Assembly: GCA_907164885.2 (NCBI GenBank)
Contig: OU015492.1
Span: forward strand, 191,086,766 to 191,150,765
Length of the DNA: 64,000 nt
DNA from: Dolomedes plantarius
Taxonomy: Eukaryota; Arthropoda; Arachnida; Araneae; Dolomedidae
Direction: 5' to 3'
Below are positions 25,013-36,896 of the stretch, piece after piece. Position 1 is the first letter of the stretch, and each line of letters opens with the position of its first letter. The translations under genes and the position numbers were made by a program. The notes under the pieces were generated by a model. That model ran no database searches. It saw only the letters and a program-made list of their open reading frames with translations, and was not told the origin of the DNA.

Positions 25013-25450
25013 CGTGCATAGACACGCAGCGCTCATTGGACATGTTTGAGAGAAAAAATCCTCAGGGCTATCTTTTCGAAGCAGGATGAAGGACGTTGGA
25101 GACCCAGATATAATTTTGAACTGTATAGGCTTAATAGGTAATCACAAATAACACAAGTCATCCATAGTAGTAGATTGAGATGGCTTGTCCATATTTGGAG
25201 AAGCTCTGAAGATAATCCCACAAAGATCTTGACATTTAAAAAATCTGAGGGATCCCGAGCTAGAGGTAGATCACTGACTAGATGGTTAAATGACATTGAA
25301 AAAAACTTAAAAACTTTGAAAGTTAAAAGAGTTTGGAGAGGAAGTTTGGAGAGGAATCGTCGCAGACAGATGATGCTGGAAGGAGCGCGTGGTTGAGGCA
25401 ACCAGGGCCTGTAAGGGGATGTTGTGCTTGTGAAGAAGAAGAAGAAGAAG
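25013..25450 (+). mobile_element. 5'-truncated non-LTR retrotransposon, 438 bp
   Basis: A perfect 13-bp target duplication aaattattacgga flanks the insert (25000-25012 and 25451-25463). It ends in a (GAA)n tail at 25432-25450. The body is the C-terminal end of a reverse transcriptase open frame followed by a very short 3' untranslated region. A truncated 5' end, a short-repeat tail and a staggered-nick duplication are the marks of target-primed reverse transcription. The clade (CR1/Jockey/I-like) cannot be fixed from so little. Confidence 0.92.
25041..25396 (+). pseudogene. Reverse transcriptase ORF, C-terminal remnant
   Basis: The text runs FERKILRAIF, then RWRPRYNFELY, a TAA, and from about 25145 ITQVIHSSRLRWLVHIWR, followed by RARGRSLTRWLNDIEKNL and a natural stop after EGARG at 25394-25396. 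The RLRWxxH and GRPxxRWxDxI-like blocks are standard at the C-terminus of many arthropod non-LTR polymerases. There is one frameshift in the A-run at 25053-25058 and one in-frame stop. The domain with catalytic residues is not present. Confidence 0.87.
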
Positions 25451-25632
25451 AAATTATTACGGAATTGTAACATGCAGCAAAATTGGCAATTTTAAAGAAA
25501 TACAATAATATGTAATAGCTGTACTGTTTCGTGGTACATTTAGCTAAAAGTAAAAAACTAAGCATGGTCAATCTCCAGAGGGGAGAGACGACACCTGGGA
25601 CTACTTTCAGCGGACTCAGGCTCGCGGAACCC

Positions 25633-25795
25633 TAGTTAAAGTAAAGTGTAAAGTAAAAGTATAGGGCTAGTTAAAGTAAAGTGTAAAGTAAAAGTATAGG
25701 GCTAGTTAAAGTAAAGTGTAAAGTAAAAGTATAGGGCTAGTTAAAGTAAAGTGTAAAGTAAAAGTTTAGGGCTAGTTAAAGTAAAAGTATGGTGG
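25633..25795. repeat. 35-bp tandem repeat, about 4.5 units
   Basis: The unit starts tagttaaagtaaagtgtaaa at 25633, 25668, 25703 and 25738, with a partial, deleted unit at 25773. Units are almost identical (atagggc versus ttagggc), so expansion is recent. Within the unit gtaaag is itself repeated. Confidence 0.92.
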
Positions 25796-26560
25796 TTTAT
25801 AAAATGATGTGCCAAATATCGTAAGACCACCATACTGAGAATCAAGCTTCAAGGAACTCTTGACTCCCTGGCAAAATGTAAAATTCTAATGAAAGTTTGG
25901 ATGGCGTGATATGGCAATGAGTACCAAACCGGTATTCGTTTTGCTGAAAACGATGATATTCGAAACATACGATGCCGTAATTTAATGATGGATCCAAAGT
26001 TTATTTGTGTTTTTCAGCAAGTTAAATATTGATAATCCTAGTTTTTCATATTGTGGGGACCATTTGGATAATGTTAGATAGAATTCTTAATTCGATATTC
26101 GATATATTGATATCGATTTGATATTCGATATTTTTCCCCCTTTAACGTTGAAGGGAAATTGAAATGACTGGCAGGAAATACTTTAAAAAATGAAATAACT
26201 TAGCGGAATATTGTAATTAATAATAATTAATTATTTTAATAGTTATTAATTTATATGAAATAAATAAATAAATAATAAACTATCAACTGTAAAATATAAT
26301 TGAAGTAAATTATTGGAATATTAGTATGAAATCCAAGAATTTTAACAAGAATTTTTTCAATTTTCAATAGTATCAACACAGTTTAATATAACAAAATAAT
26401 CAATAAAAACCGCTCATTAAAAATTTCTGTTCGGATAAATTGATGAAAAGATATTTTCCCAGACTAGACACTTTAATAACTGACACACCGAAGACAAAGC
26501 GTGAATGAGAGAGATTGATACATCTTATAAAAGTATTACTTAACCAAGTAAAGGAAATGT
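25796..26560. other. Non-coding stretch with short ATATCGA repeats
   Basis: 26085-26140 repeats gatattcgatat and gatatcgat several times. The rest is AT-rich and unrecognised. Confidence 0.45.
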
Positions 26561-26632
26561 ATGTATGTATATTACTAATGAATATACATACATCTTTGAT
26601 TATATAATAAATCTATTATATTATTAAAGATG
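26561..26632. repeat. Two adjacent hairpins
   Basis: atgtatgtatatt (26561-26573) pairs perfectly with aatatacatacat (26581-26593). Just downstream catctttgattatataata (26591-26609) pairs with 26614-26632 with two mismatches. The arms overlap by three bases, so they are alternatives or a cruciform-prone tract. Confidence 0.6.
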
Positions 26633-26739
26633 TATTGGTGTACGCATATATTTTTTAACACATACTTATGTTTTAATATCAAATTTTAGGATTCGTAATT
26701 TTTTAAATTTTAGTCATATTACGGAGAATTAATTCTTTT

Positions 26740-28160
26740 TAACGACGAGAAATTAAAATATACACATTAAAATATCCAGCTAGAAAAGGGGATGGGAAAC
26801 TAAAAGTTTCCGTTGCGATAAACTGAAAAAACGAAGTTTCTCGGATTAAAAACTTTTGCGACTTGAAAACGCCGCATAGACATGCATCGAAAAGGCGGAG
26901 GCGAAATGAAAAGACATAAATATTAGCAAACGCAACAAGAAAATAAGAAAAAAAAGAAGAAAAGGAAACAATGTTCGTAATTAAAGAACATAAAAGAAGA
27001 TACTTGTATATGTGAGCTGGCACTTATTATTCCCGCCTGTGTAATGTATAAATATTTACAAATTACCTCCGCGCACTCACATATATATTCAAAACGACCC
27101 GCTTTGGGTATACAGAGCAAGACTCTCTTAACATATCTAGTTTCATTTTCACATAATAACCCCTCGTTAAATTACACAACCTTACAATTCGAAACGCGAC
27201 ACAAGCTGGCTGGCTCTAACAAACCGAGGCGCTCTTCGCGACCCGGATGCAGAATGAAAAGTGAGAGTGCAAAACAGTCGCGAGACTTGCAAAGAAAATA
27301 ATAAAAAGGGGGGAGGAAGGGGGGGGGGGAGCAGGCCGAAATAAGTACAAAATAAAAGGTGAGGCCCGCGCTTTTGATAAATGGGGCTCTCGCATTTTGC
27401 AGCGTTGGGGTCGCAGAGTTGGAGACCGACGCGGTATATAATTAAAGTGCGATATTATCACGGATGCGGCGAAGGGACCACGGACTATTTTACTGCGCTC
27501 GTCCTACGCGCATGGTTGGGGATACGGAGTGGCACGACGGTAAATTGGCTGTATCAACCCCCGAGGGGTTCCGCGTTTTGCATTCGTGACACCTAAATGA
27601 GATTTTTTCCCCTTTTATTTATTTATTTATATATTTTTTTTTTGTTTTCATCGGTTGTATGAGTGTATACGACCCCTTTCCTTTTCACCCCGAGTCCAGG
27701 TTTTCGGATTCTCAGCATGATTGCCTCGGAATGGGACATGAGTGATTTGTCACTCGTCTTTTAATTAATGGATTGTTTCGATAACATCACGGAAAGAAAA
27801 TGGACTCTTTTTTTAAAATTAATGCGATTATCTTTTAATCTATCTGCATTTATATCGAGTTTTTGTTTTGCATAGAGTTCAAAGCGTGTTTTGTTTTCGA
27901 GACAATCGCGGCCAGAGATTAGGTATGGATAAATCTTACCTCGTTCACTTCTCACGTAGATACCCTAAACTCCTGCTTATCAGAAAGCAGATTATCCATG
28001 CATCGCAGAAGGAAAAAGGAAGATTAATTAATTGGCTAAAAGAAGGTCAACATGACTGACAACCAGAGGAATATAACGCAGTTTTTCCCAATAAGAATAA
28101 CTAAAAATCTATTAAAGTTTCATCATTATTACTATTACTTAAATTAAACCTAATGTAAAT
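26740..28160. other. Unique, GC-richer sequence without a recognised gene
   Basis: This is the largest stretch in the window that is neither repetitive nor strongly AT-rich. Several short frames occur, for example 27877-28059 on the plus strand, but none matches a family I know. Its core, 27165-27600, is dense in CG dinucleotides and is listed separately. Confidence 0.4.
27165..27600. promoter_or_regulatory. CpG-rich island-like segment, possible regulatory or 5' exon region
   Basis: CG dinucleotides are frequent here (gaggcgctcttcgcgaccc, gaccgacgcgg, gtcctacgcgcatgg) against a CG-poor background. It includes a G-rich run at 27307-27331 able to form a quadruplex and a TATA-like tatataatta at about 27436. 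No gene is attached. Promoter or conserved enhancer is inference from composition only, and a fragment of an old GC-rich repeat is an alternative. Confidence 0.25.
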
Positions 28161-28454
28161 CTCTGGTTAAATCTTCAAATTAACCCTCTTTTAAGCCTCT
28201 AAAGAAATCGTGTTAATTTTTTACATATACCATATTTAAAATAGATAATTAAAAATTTCCAAGAAGTTTTTTTCGATAATATAAGGGGTCATTTTGGATT
28301 CTCTTTTTTTTCCAACAGACTTTTTCCTTAAGACAAATTGAAATCCCCTAAAGAATCCTTATTAGAATTAGAATTTACTAAATCACTTGTTAAACCTTTA
28401 AAATAATTCTCTTTTAAACCTCTAAGTATATAGTATTATTTTATATAAACCTTA

Positions 28455-29062
28455 TTTGAATGAATAGTTTATCTAAAACCTCGATAGTTCATTTTCGTTG
28501 TTACGTAGTACCATTTTTAGACTATTCGTATGTTCCAATTTTCCGTTCAAAACCATCCAATTTGAATAAATAGTTTATCTAAAACCTCGAGATAGTTCAT
28601 TTCCGTTGTTACGTAGTACCATCTTTAGACTATTCGTATGTTCCAATTTTCCGTTCAAAACAATCCAATTTGAATAAATAGTTTATCTAAAACCTCGAGA
28701 CAGTACATTTTCGTTGTTACGTTGTACCATCTTTAGACTATTCGTATGTTCCAATTTTCCGTTCAAAACCATCCAATTTGATAAATAGTTTATCTAAAAC
28801 CTCGAGATAGTTAATTTTCGTTGTTAAGTAGTACCAGTTTTAGACTATTCGTATGTTGCAATTTTCCGTTCAAAACCATCCAATTTGAATAAATAGTTTA
28901 TCTAAAACCTCGAGAGAGTTCATTTTCGTTGTTACGTAGTACCATCTTTAGACTATTCGTATGTTCCAATTTTCCGTTCAAAACCATCCAATTTGATAAA
29001 TAAGTAGTACCATTTTTAAGATAAGTAGTACCATTATTCGTATGTTCCAATTTTCATTCAAA
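28455..29062. repeat. 107-108-bp tandem repeat, five full units plus a degraded one
   Basis: Units begin tttgaataaatagtttatc at 28455, 28561, 28669, 28777, 28884 and (truncated) 28992. Each holds cgttgttacgtagtacca and ttcgtatgttccaatttt blocks. The last unit has lost its middle and repeats ataagtagtacca. Units are about 95% alike. There are no spacer-like variable blocks and no protein. Two looser, older copies of aaacct-rich text precede it at 28160-28200 and 28385-28430. Confidence 0.92.
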
Positions 29063-30187
29063 ACTATACATTTGTTATAGTACAGATAATCGGGAGTTCA
29101 AAGTACCAGACCTTTTTATGTTTAAAACCCAAGTAAAGTTTTATTTTTTTATTAAACTCGAAAACAATATATACTATTATGTAAAACTCTCTATAAGTTT
29201 AATTTTTTTACAGTAAACAGAGCTTTTTTGATGTATTTGATTTATTTTCAATTTTCCGTGTGCATCTGAGCATTAATTGGTACGGATTATTAGGAGTTCA
29301 CAGAACTTAAAAGAGTAGATGATGGTATTACGTTATACCCTGAAGCCAGTAGTATGCGTAAACGATTTCTTCCGGAAGAAACAGTTTAAAGACATAGAAA
29401 AACGTGCAACAAAAAGGCGTAATGAAATTTATTCAGATATATTGCAAAATTCAACTTATGATTTAATATTCGTTTATGTATATTGATGCATGACAGCGTA
29501 TTCTTTTATGTGATTTGTATTATAATTAAAAAAATATCAAAAATATCAGTTTTTGAAATCAGGGGTAGTGTGATCAAATTTAAAGTATCTCTATCTATAA
29601 TCATTTAAAACAGCAAAATATACAACGCTAATCTAATATTGAGAATCATCACACATATTAGCTGATATTTTATAATTACAATCCTTTGTAATTTCATGCT
29701 AAATTTTAAAGCAAAATTGAAGCCAAATTTTAAAGCTCTCAATCATATTTATACTAGAATAAGGAAATCTTTTGACGTCATTTGCATCTAACTTAAGAAA
29801 TGGGAATTCCCATGTTTGCCTATAGAACATGAGATTTGTCACCTAAAGATTTTGTTTCAGGTGGTCATATTTAGATCCATGGTTAATAATTCAGCGAAAG
29901 AATTTAATGATATTTCAGAATAAAACATTAGATAACTTATACCTTCATTGTACTTGCTTTTCATCACAGCCATAGAAATTGGTCTATGTAGTTTGCTTGA
30001 TATATAAAACAGCTGAAAATTTCAATGAGCTTTAATCGTAAAAAAATGTCCTCAAATTTAAGGATTTAATGAATCTAGTAAAAAAAAAAAGATAAAAAAA
30101 AGTGTGCTGTCGGGGGACCCCAGTCAGGAACGAAGTTTCTTACGTTATTTTTTCAACTCTAAACGTGATTTAATATGTAGATTTCTA
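29063..30187. other. AT-rich non-coding stretch
   Basis: No recognisable coding, array or terminal repeats. Confidence 0.5.
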
Positions 30188-30915
<728 letters not shown>

Positions 30916-30940
30916 TATATATATATATATATATAATATA

Positions 30941-31102
30941 CAGTGGAATCTCGATCGATCGTTTTCGGATCCGTATGTGTCGTTCATTTTATCCAGTCCC
31001 AAAGATCATATTGCTTTGTTTTGTTTCAGCATCTATCGTTTTCCCGCATTTATCGTTCATTTCAAACGGTCCATTGAAAAACGATAGATCGAGATTCCAC
31101 TG
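30941..31102. mobile_element. Tigger-like MITE, 162 bp
   Basis: Ends cagtggaatctcgatcgatc and the complement cagtggaatctcgatctatc form a terminal inverted repeat of about 27 bp, flanked by TA at 30939-30940 and 31103-31104. It lies inside the same (TA)n tract as family A, separated from it by about 25 bp of TA. No coding content. Confidence 0.87.
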
Positions 31103-31116
31103 TATATATATATATA

Positions 31117-31250
31117 CTGCGCTATTCCAAGAATGAGTGGGAATAGAAACGGCCAGCGATTGTGCGGGGATTTGAACCAGGGACCGCTCGCTCCGTAGTG
31201 CGATAGTCCGATACTCCGATGCGATAACCATTCAGCCACAGAGTCCTTGA
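31117..31250 (-). mobile_element. tRNA-derived SINE, head region
   Basis: The minus strand reads like a tRNA: A box TGTGGCTGAATGGTT (31226-31240), B box GGTTCAAATCC (31168-31178), and about 50 bases between. A tail follows, ending TGGAATAGCGCAG and running into TA repeats at 31116. It may be a complete short SINE using TA repeats as its 3' tail, or a tRNA pseudogene. It does not fold as a clean cloverleaf by eye, so I do not call a tRNA gene. No target duplication was found. Confidence 0.65.
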
Positions 31251-33405
31251 GAAAAAGCTCTTATGAAGGGGGCTAACGCTTTTCCGTTACGTGACGATTC
31301 CTGCCAGTTCACTCTACTGTAAGCCGCGTTAAAGAACTTCGTTCCAAAAAATCTGAATTTGATTACAGAGACTAGGACTAAAACAAAGTGGATATATTTG
31401 AAATTAATTTGCGACAGTTCATTGTCTTTCGAGATTCTGTAGTTTAATTAAGTTTATCTTTTAAAGCTTCAGTTCGTCGCTTAAACAAATTAAAACCAAG
31501 TTTTTTTTTAAATAATATTTCCGTTATATTTCAGTCAAGAAGAAAGTCTTTAAATATCACCTATATCCCGATTTGGAAATGAGTGAAACTTGGTTAAGAG
31601 CATAAAGGTAGAGGTCAAGGATTTGATAGCTAGAGGATTTGGTCAAGACGGACATATTTTGATAAAAATGAGAATTAGTTCAATACGTGAACATAATTAT
31701 ATTTCAGTATGATTATGCGATGAATACTGATATACTGTATACAAAGACTTACATCTAATGCTTACATAATTCTTTATTTGTTTCCAAATAAATAATTGTG
31801 GATAAACATGATGAAAATATCAGTGAACACTTAAATATCAAGTAGTAGCCCTAACTTAAAGCATTTATATGAAAAAGTAAAATATATACCTAAAATCAAA
31901 CGTAGAAAATGTGATTTAAAAGTGATTTAAATAAATATTATAAGCAGAAATTATAAATTTTAATTTTTTTTAAATGACCCTACAAAATATTTTCCTGCCT
32001 TAGGAGGAAGGTCAGTTCTTTGGTATTTTGGAGCGTTTAAGTCATCTATGGCCACCTGAAGACAAAAACAGTCTTGGACGTACAGTATAATATTACAGTG
32101 CAAGACTTTTATCTTCATTAAAAAATATAATAATTAACTATTACAAAGTAAAATTAATTATATACACAAATTATTATAATAATTTTTTTTAAATCCATGA
32201 AAAATATTGATAAAAAAATAACTGCAATCTCATTCAAAAACAAGCTAAAATGAATTTAGTATGTGTACATTTGTGAACATTTATAACAGAAAAGGAAAAA
32301 AATGCTCTACGATGAAAAATTTATGCATTTAAAAAAAAATTATTATCGAGATTAAAAACCTGTTCTCAGACGTGTATATAATTGCATTCATAGGACCTAA
32401 TATATGGCATTCATTGTGCAGTTACTGCTTTAATTTGTTAAACACTATACACATATATTAAATCACTGTGCAGTTACTATAAAAGATGGAACCATTAAAT
32501 GGTTACTAAGTTTCAATTTTATTTTTAAAATGTAAATCTGAATTTTTCCTGATTAGTGATCTGAAATTACTTAGCTCAAAATTAGCATATCTTTTTCGAG
32601 CATTGATAGTGTCAATGCATTTTTTAAATTGCAAAGTGTAGGAATATTTATTTTCTATTTAACCTGTTAGGCACTGTACATTTATTGCGCATGTTTATTT
32701 ACTGCTGCAGTTTATGTTTATTTACTGTTGCAGCTGTAGTCAAGAAATAGTCATTTTATATATTATTGATATGTTCATAAGCGTGTAATTTCCTGCCAAA
32801 CGTGTAATTTAACGTTTAATTTTCTTTCCATGCATAATAAGCGAATTTTAAAATATTAAGTCAACATAACTTAAACTACGACTTACCTGTATGACTCTCT
32901 GCATGCTGTTATGCACAATTACGGCAAAATGTCCATTTTTCTACGTTATTTGGAAAACTGTCACAATACAAACTACATGTGATTTTTTAACTTGCTGTCG
33001 AGGTGAATAAAAATCAGACTACGGCATATGTCACTAACATCGGATCTGTCCACAAACTAACTATAAAAAGCAGTGGCAAGCGGTGTTCTAAAGGAACACA
33101 ATAAGTTCATTAGTCACGTCTGCCTGAATTTGTGAATTTTTAAACCATTAAAAACGGACATTTGAGGCACTGTTAAGTGTACTTCCGACTGCAACGCGTG
33201 GAGAGGAATATAAAAGTAACTTTGCTAAGCGCTTCCTGGTGTATCAAAAGTGAGCATTTTAATGCCTTGATTCATTTGGATGAGTAGCTAGGGAAAGTCA
33301 ATGACTAAATGAAGAGTGCTAAATACATGAAAAAGGTAATAGTTAATTAGCCGGTAGATAATGACTCACCTAATAAAAATTTCACAAAAATGTCCTCTAG
33401 CATTT

Positions 33406-33407
<2 letters not shown>
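31251..33407. other. AT-rich stretch with one exon-like island
   Basis: Featureless except 31960-32090, where GC rises and both strands show a splice-acceptor-like tract followed by an open stretch of about 30 codons. See the finding on this island. Confidence 0.4.
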
Positions 33408-33442
<35 letters not shown>

Positions 33443-33621
33443 ATAAAAACTCTCCTTTTTACGTAGGATTATGGTCTTCCATAACGGTCCCCCGGAAAGC
33501 AAAATTTCAGATGTCCTGCGGCGCAGGTTATAATTTTGTCAGCGAGCCGAACCCAGTTTGTATCGCTTGGGCAAGCAGTAAACAATTAAACAGAAAAGTT
33601 CCAAAATGCGTCAACAATTTT

Positions 33622-33689
<68 letters not shown>

Positions 33690-33690
33690 A
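33408..33690. repeat. Two (TA)n microsatellites about 185 bp apart
   Basis: (TA)16 at 33408-33440 and (TA)~29 at 33625-33682 enclose a moderately GC-rich, non-coding segment. The word acgtaggatta lies before the second tract at about 33462 and inverted after it at about 33725, so an old inverted-repeat element is possible. Confidence 0.85.
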
Positions 33691-33827
33691 CACATAAATA
33701 CAAAAGTGGTAAGCAACGATAAGTAATCCTACGTTAATAACCCGCGGTAGTTTCGTTAGAAGAGACTACCTGAATTTTTTTAAAAATTATTCCGGGTGGA
33801 TTAAATATAGTGGCCTCTTAAATAGAT

Positions 33828-33882
33828 GCACCACATAACAAGCATTTACCTGTCTCCCAGGTAAATGCTTGTTACGGGGTGC
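33828..33882. repeat. Strong hairpin, 25-bp arms, 5-nt loop
   Basis: The core taacaagcatttacctg (33836-33852) pairs perfectly with 33858-33874 around tctcc. Beyond two mismatches the outer gcacc / ggtgc (33828-33832 and 33878-33882) pair again. This could be a foldback mini-element, or a hairpin able to form a small-RNA precursor if transcribed. The sequence alone does not decide. Confidence 0.75.
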
Positions 33883-35356
33883 TTTTGATGGCTATTGTAA
33901 GCTAAATACCTCTAACTTCATTGCAACCGATTCATATATTTAAGCTCTAATTATGGAATTTTTCTTCTGGTGTTTATAAAAATAGAATCCGTCTGCTTTT
34001 ACATATTACATACTTAAAGATATTACTGCACTCTTCGAAAATATATATTAAAAAATTACCACCTACATTTTACATGATAAATTAGCATGGACTGATACTT
34101 TCACAACTGGGAATTTTACATATTCCTAAATTTTTTTAATCTAAAAATATTTTTGCGTTCAAAATATAGACATCGCAAGCAGTTTATCTGTAAAAAATAA
34201 ACTTAATTTTCAAATTAAAAAAAAAATCTAGACACCATTTTACTATGTGTCTCATTTTAGAGCATAGTTTGACCCCTATAGGTATTAATAATAATTGTTA
34301 TATTGAACCAATAATATGGAAAATAGAGATAAAAATGACGTCATTGAAAATAGTAGAAGAATAAAGTACTTTAATATTTAGATTAAAAGAAACGATTTTG
34401 TATTGCTGTAGTCTCCTCCGACATAACCATATTGATTTAGATCCGCCAATTGTGTGACAACAGTTTACAAAAAAAATTAGTCTTTGGAAAAATAGCATTT
34501 TTTAAAAATGATGCTTATTTTGAAGAGTAATATGCTATATAAACAGATCCGCAAAATCTAGAGGACAATATTTCATAAAAGGTTGTTTTGCTTCATATTG
34601 ATCCTGTTTATTTTCACGATATCAAGATTTTGAACAATGATAGCGCATGCATCAATACTAGAATTTTTAAGGTTAATAATAATAACAATAATAGTTTTTT
34701 TATCAATGCTTGGAATTGTGAAACTGTTGCTTGATATATCAATCATTATTATGAGAATAATAAAAATAATCATTTTTATTGACCTTTAGGGGAAGATGCA
34801 TCCATATGTTTGTCTTACATACTTGATAGCATTATATATAGACATCCTAATAGTTAATCGCTGATAACAAATAATTCAAGGTCAGGTTGATACGGCGGTT
34901 CAAGGGATCAGTTATCTTAAAATACAATCAATCTTACCTCGAAAGCCTGTTCAGGTATTAAGGAGTCTAATTACTTCTTCTTTTGGTTTAAATCGTGTAA
35001 TACCTGATAAACATGTCACTACTATCTATTCGTATGTTCGGATATTACTACATAAACGCACCAATATTATTTATATTCGCACAAATACAATAGCATTTAT
35101 GTCGATGATAAATTTTTGCTTAAGTTAACAAATTCAATAAATTCAAATAGTAATTAAAAATTAATTTTTTTTATCGTTGTTCAATTGACTTTAAAATGCA
35201 ACACACTTTACATGGCAGTGAGAGTTTTTTTGATGAATAATTTTATATATAATAGCCGTTGTCTCTGTATAACACTTCCGGGCTGTACTCATCTTTCAAT
35301 TGAAACCCTCAGTAAACAAACGGCTGGTTAGGCTTAATTTCAATTTCAGATGTGGA
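33883..35356. other. AT-rich non-coding stretch
   Basis: No supported feature. Several 60-66-codon frames lack any motif. Confidence 0.5.
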
Positions 35357-35812
35357 TCATAATTTTTTCTTACTTAAAAACTATCTTCTCCATAAAATCA
35401 CGTTTGTTCAGCCTATTTTTCTATAAAACATTCAGAACTAAAAAAAACTGGATGCTTTTAGCTGTATATTTAACAGTTTTTAAAAATCTGTTTACTTTTG
35501 CGATGAATTCTGAAAGTAAACAAACTTGAATGTGAATGAATCAAGTAGCTCAAGTATTCATATCGCGTAGTGAGCTGTAAGAAACTGGATGGCAGTCTAC
35601 TACTCCAATCGCATGAAAAACTAAATAAATAAAAAATAATGAAAGGGTTTGCTTTTACAAGGTGTGGATTAAATGCAATATTGTTAGATAATTTGGGATA
35701 TTTTTTAACTTTCATATACTTTTTCCATTATGACGTCATTATTAGTATTATGACGTCAAAATGACGGGTTACCTTCTAGTCTATATATATAAAACGCTTA
35801 GGTATGCGGCAC
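35357..35812. repeat. 456-bp dispersed repeat, copy A
   Basis: It starts near aattttttcttac and ends aggtatgcggca, and is repeated in the same orientation at 36897-37354, about 96% alike. It contains paired TGACGTCA sites near its right end and a tatatatataaaacgc block. An 81-codon minus-strand frame (35470-35715) is shared by both copies. However, the copies differ at four amino-acid-changing sites against about one silent change, so there is no sign of protein selection. Copy B interrupts a 36-bp array, so the unit is probably mobile. Class unknown. Confidence 0.8.
35731..35758. promoter_or_regulatory. Paired CRE-like sites in repeat copy A
   Basis: Two perfect TGACGTCA palindromes (35731-35738 and 35751-35758) have start positions exactly 20 bp apart, about two helical turns. 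TGACGTCA is the CREB/ATF consensus. Binding is inference. Confidence 0.35.
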
Positions 35813-35858
35813 CAAAATTGACGATATTTCTACACACTGAATGGCAACGGCTGCAACT

Positions 35859-36208
35859 GTTGTTGATGTTGCTAATGCCCACTGGTTGGAGTCTGTCACC
35901 AGGTCCTATTAGGTTACTGGGTTAAAAGGGACAGCTTCTGTTTTGAATTAGCACAACAAGGGTCGGAGTCCGATTTGGCTAAATGATCGGTCCCGTAATT
36001 TTGAACCGAGTCAAGTGACTTGACCGGAACACTTGACCCCGCATTTCCAGAGGTAAATTTCAGAACTTGGAGGACATTGCAGCTACGCCCTATTTTACGC
36101 GCCCCGGCCATCATTAGTGAACACGGCGGTGGATTTGCTGCGACGAACATCGAACCAGGGAGTTAAGATCACCGGCCCGCTACTCTTACCAACTGGGCCA
36201 CCGCGCTC
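35859..36208 (-). mobile_element. tRNA-derived SINE, 350 bp, perfect 12-bp target duplication
   Basis: acggctgcaact flanks the insert at 35847-35858 and 36209-36220. Minus-strand reading from 36208 gives a tRNA-like head with A box TGGCCCAGTTGG (36189-36200) and B box GGTTCGATGTT (36146-36156). A unique body and a 3' end rich in AAC and ATC (seen as gttgttgatgttg) follow. Frames crossing it (35914-36150 and 36095-36289) are read-through. Confidence 0.92.
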
Positions 36209-36424
36209 ACGGCTGCAACTACCAGATGTAAACATTAGCGGCCGTCCGCAATTTGCAACCGCGCGTGTGTAGTGGCTCGACGATAGCACGTAATTTGGTA
36301 AAATTTAATTGCTGTATTTCACCCGTGAATAATTTTAATTTATTTATTTGTTCTATCGGTTTGTCTAAATGTATGTAAGTTGAAATTAAGTCTGTTGACA
36401 AGTAATGGTAACATTCCTTACATA

Positions 36425-36673
36425 TGAGGCGGTGAAAGGCAAAGTGGTGTAAGTCAGTAAGTCAAGTGGTGTAAGTCAAAAGAGTTTAACTGCCAAAACT
36501 ACAAAAAATTCCACCATAAATTGAACAAATTAAAATTCATAACAATTATTACAATATTGCAAATAATAACTATTTACAATTCCACCATAAATTGAACATG
36601 GAGATTACATATTTGACCCCAAATGAAAAAAGTTGAAAATGTGACTTACACCACTTTGCCTTTCAACGCCTCA
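36425..36673. mobile_element. TA-flanked MITE, 249 bp, copy 2
   Basis: Same family as 6317-6565: the ends TGAGGCGGTGAAAGGCAAAG and complement, and TA at 36423-36424 and 36674-36675. It has the same length to the base and about 90% identity. Being equal in length at two distant sites argues for transposition of a defined unit. Confidence 0.9.
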
Positions 36674-36896
36674 TATGTCACTTTCAGTTGAGTTGGTTTT
36701 CAAAAGAAAATATAAAACTAGAAGCGACCATGCTGGTCGCTAAGCGGCAAGTATGAAAGAAATTGTTGAAAATAGTGTTTAATTCCAGTGCTCGAAGCAT
36801 AAAGGGGTGCATCTCATAGAACCCCAAAATCCGTGATAAAATACGTCTAACTGTAGGCACTCTCTACAAAAAAAAGTACTCCTCTAACTGTAGGCA

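Noticed and set aside
27868..28059. 63-codon plus frame in the GC-richer segment
   Set aside because: Starts with TTG. The inner ATG leaves 44 codons with no recognisable family or splice context.
28455..29062. Regular repeats that might suggest a CRISPR array
   Set aside because: The whole 108-bp unit is repeated with no variable spacers, and the DNA is eukaryotic. It is a minisatellite-type array.
31117..31250. tRNA gene on the minus strand
   Set aside because: Good A and B boxes, but no convincing acceptor stem pairing by eye and a SINE-like body follows. SINE preferred.
35470..35715. Duplicated 81-codon gene (also at 37013-37258)
   Set aside because: Differences between the copies mostly change amino acids, and the frame lies within a dispersed repeat.
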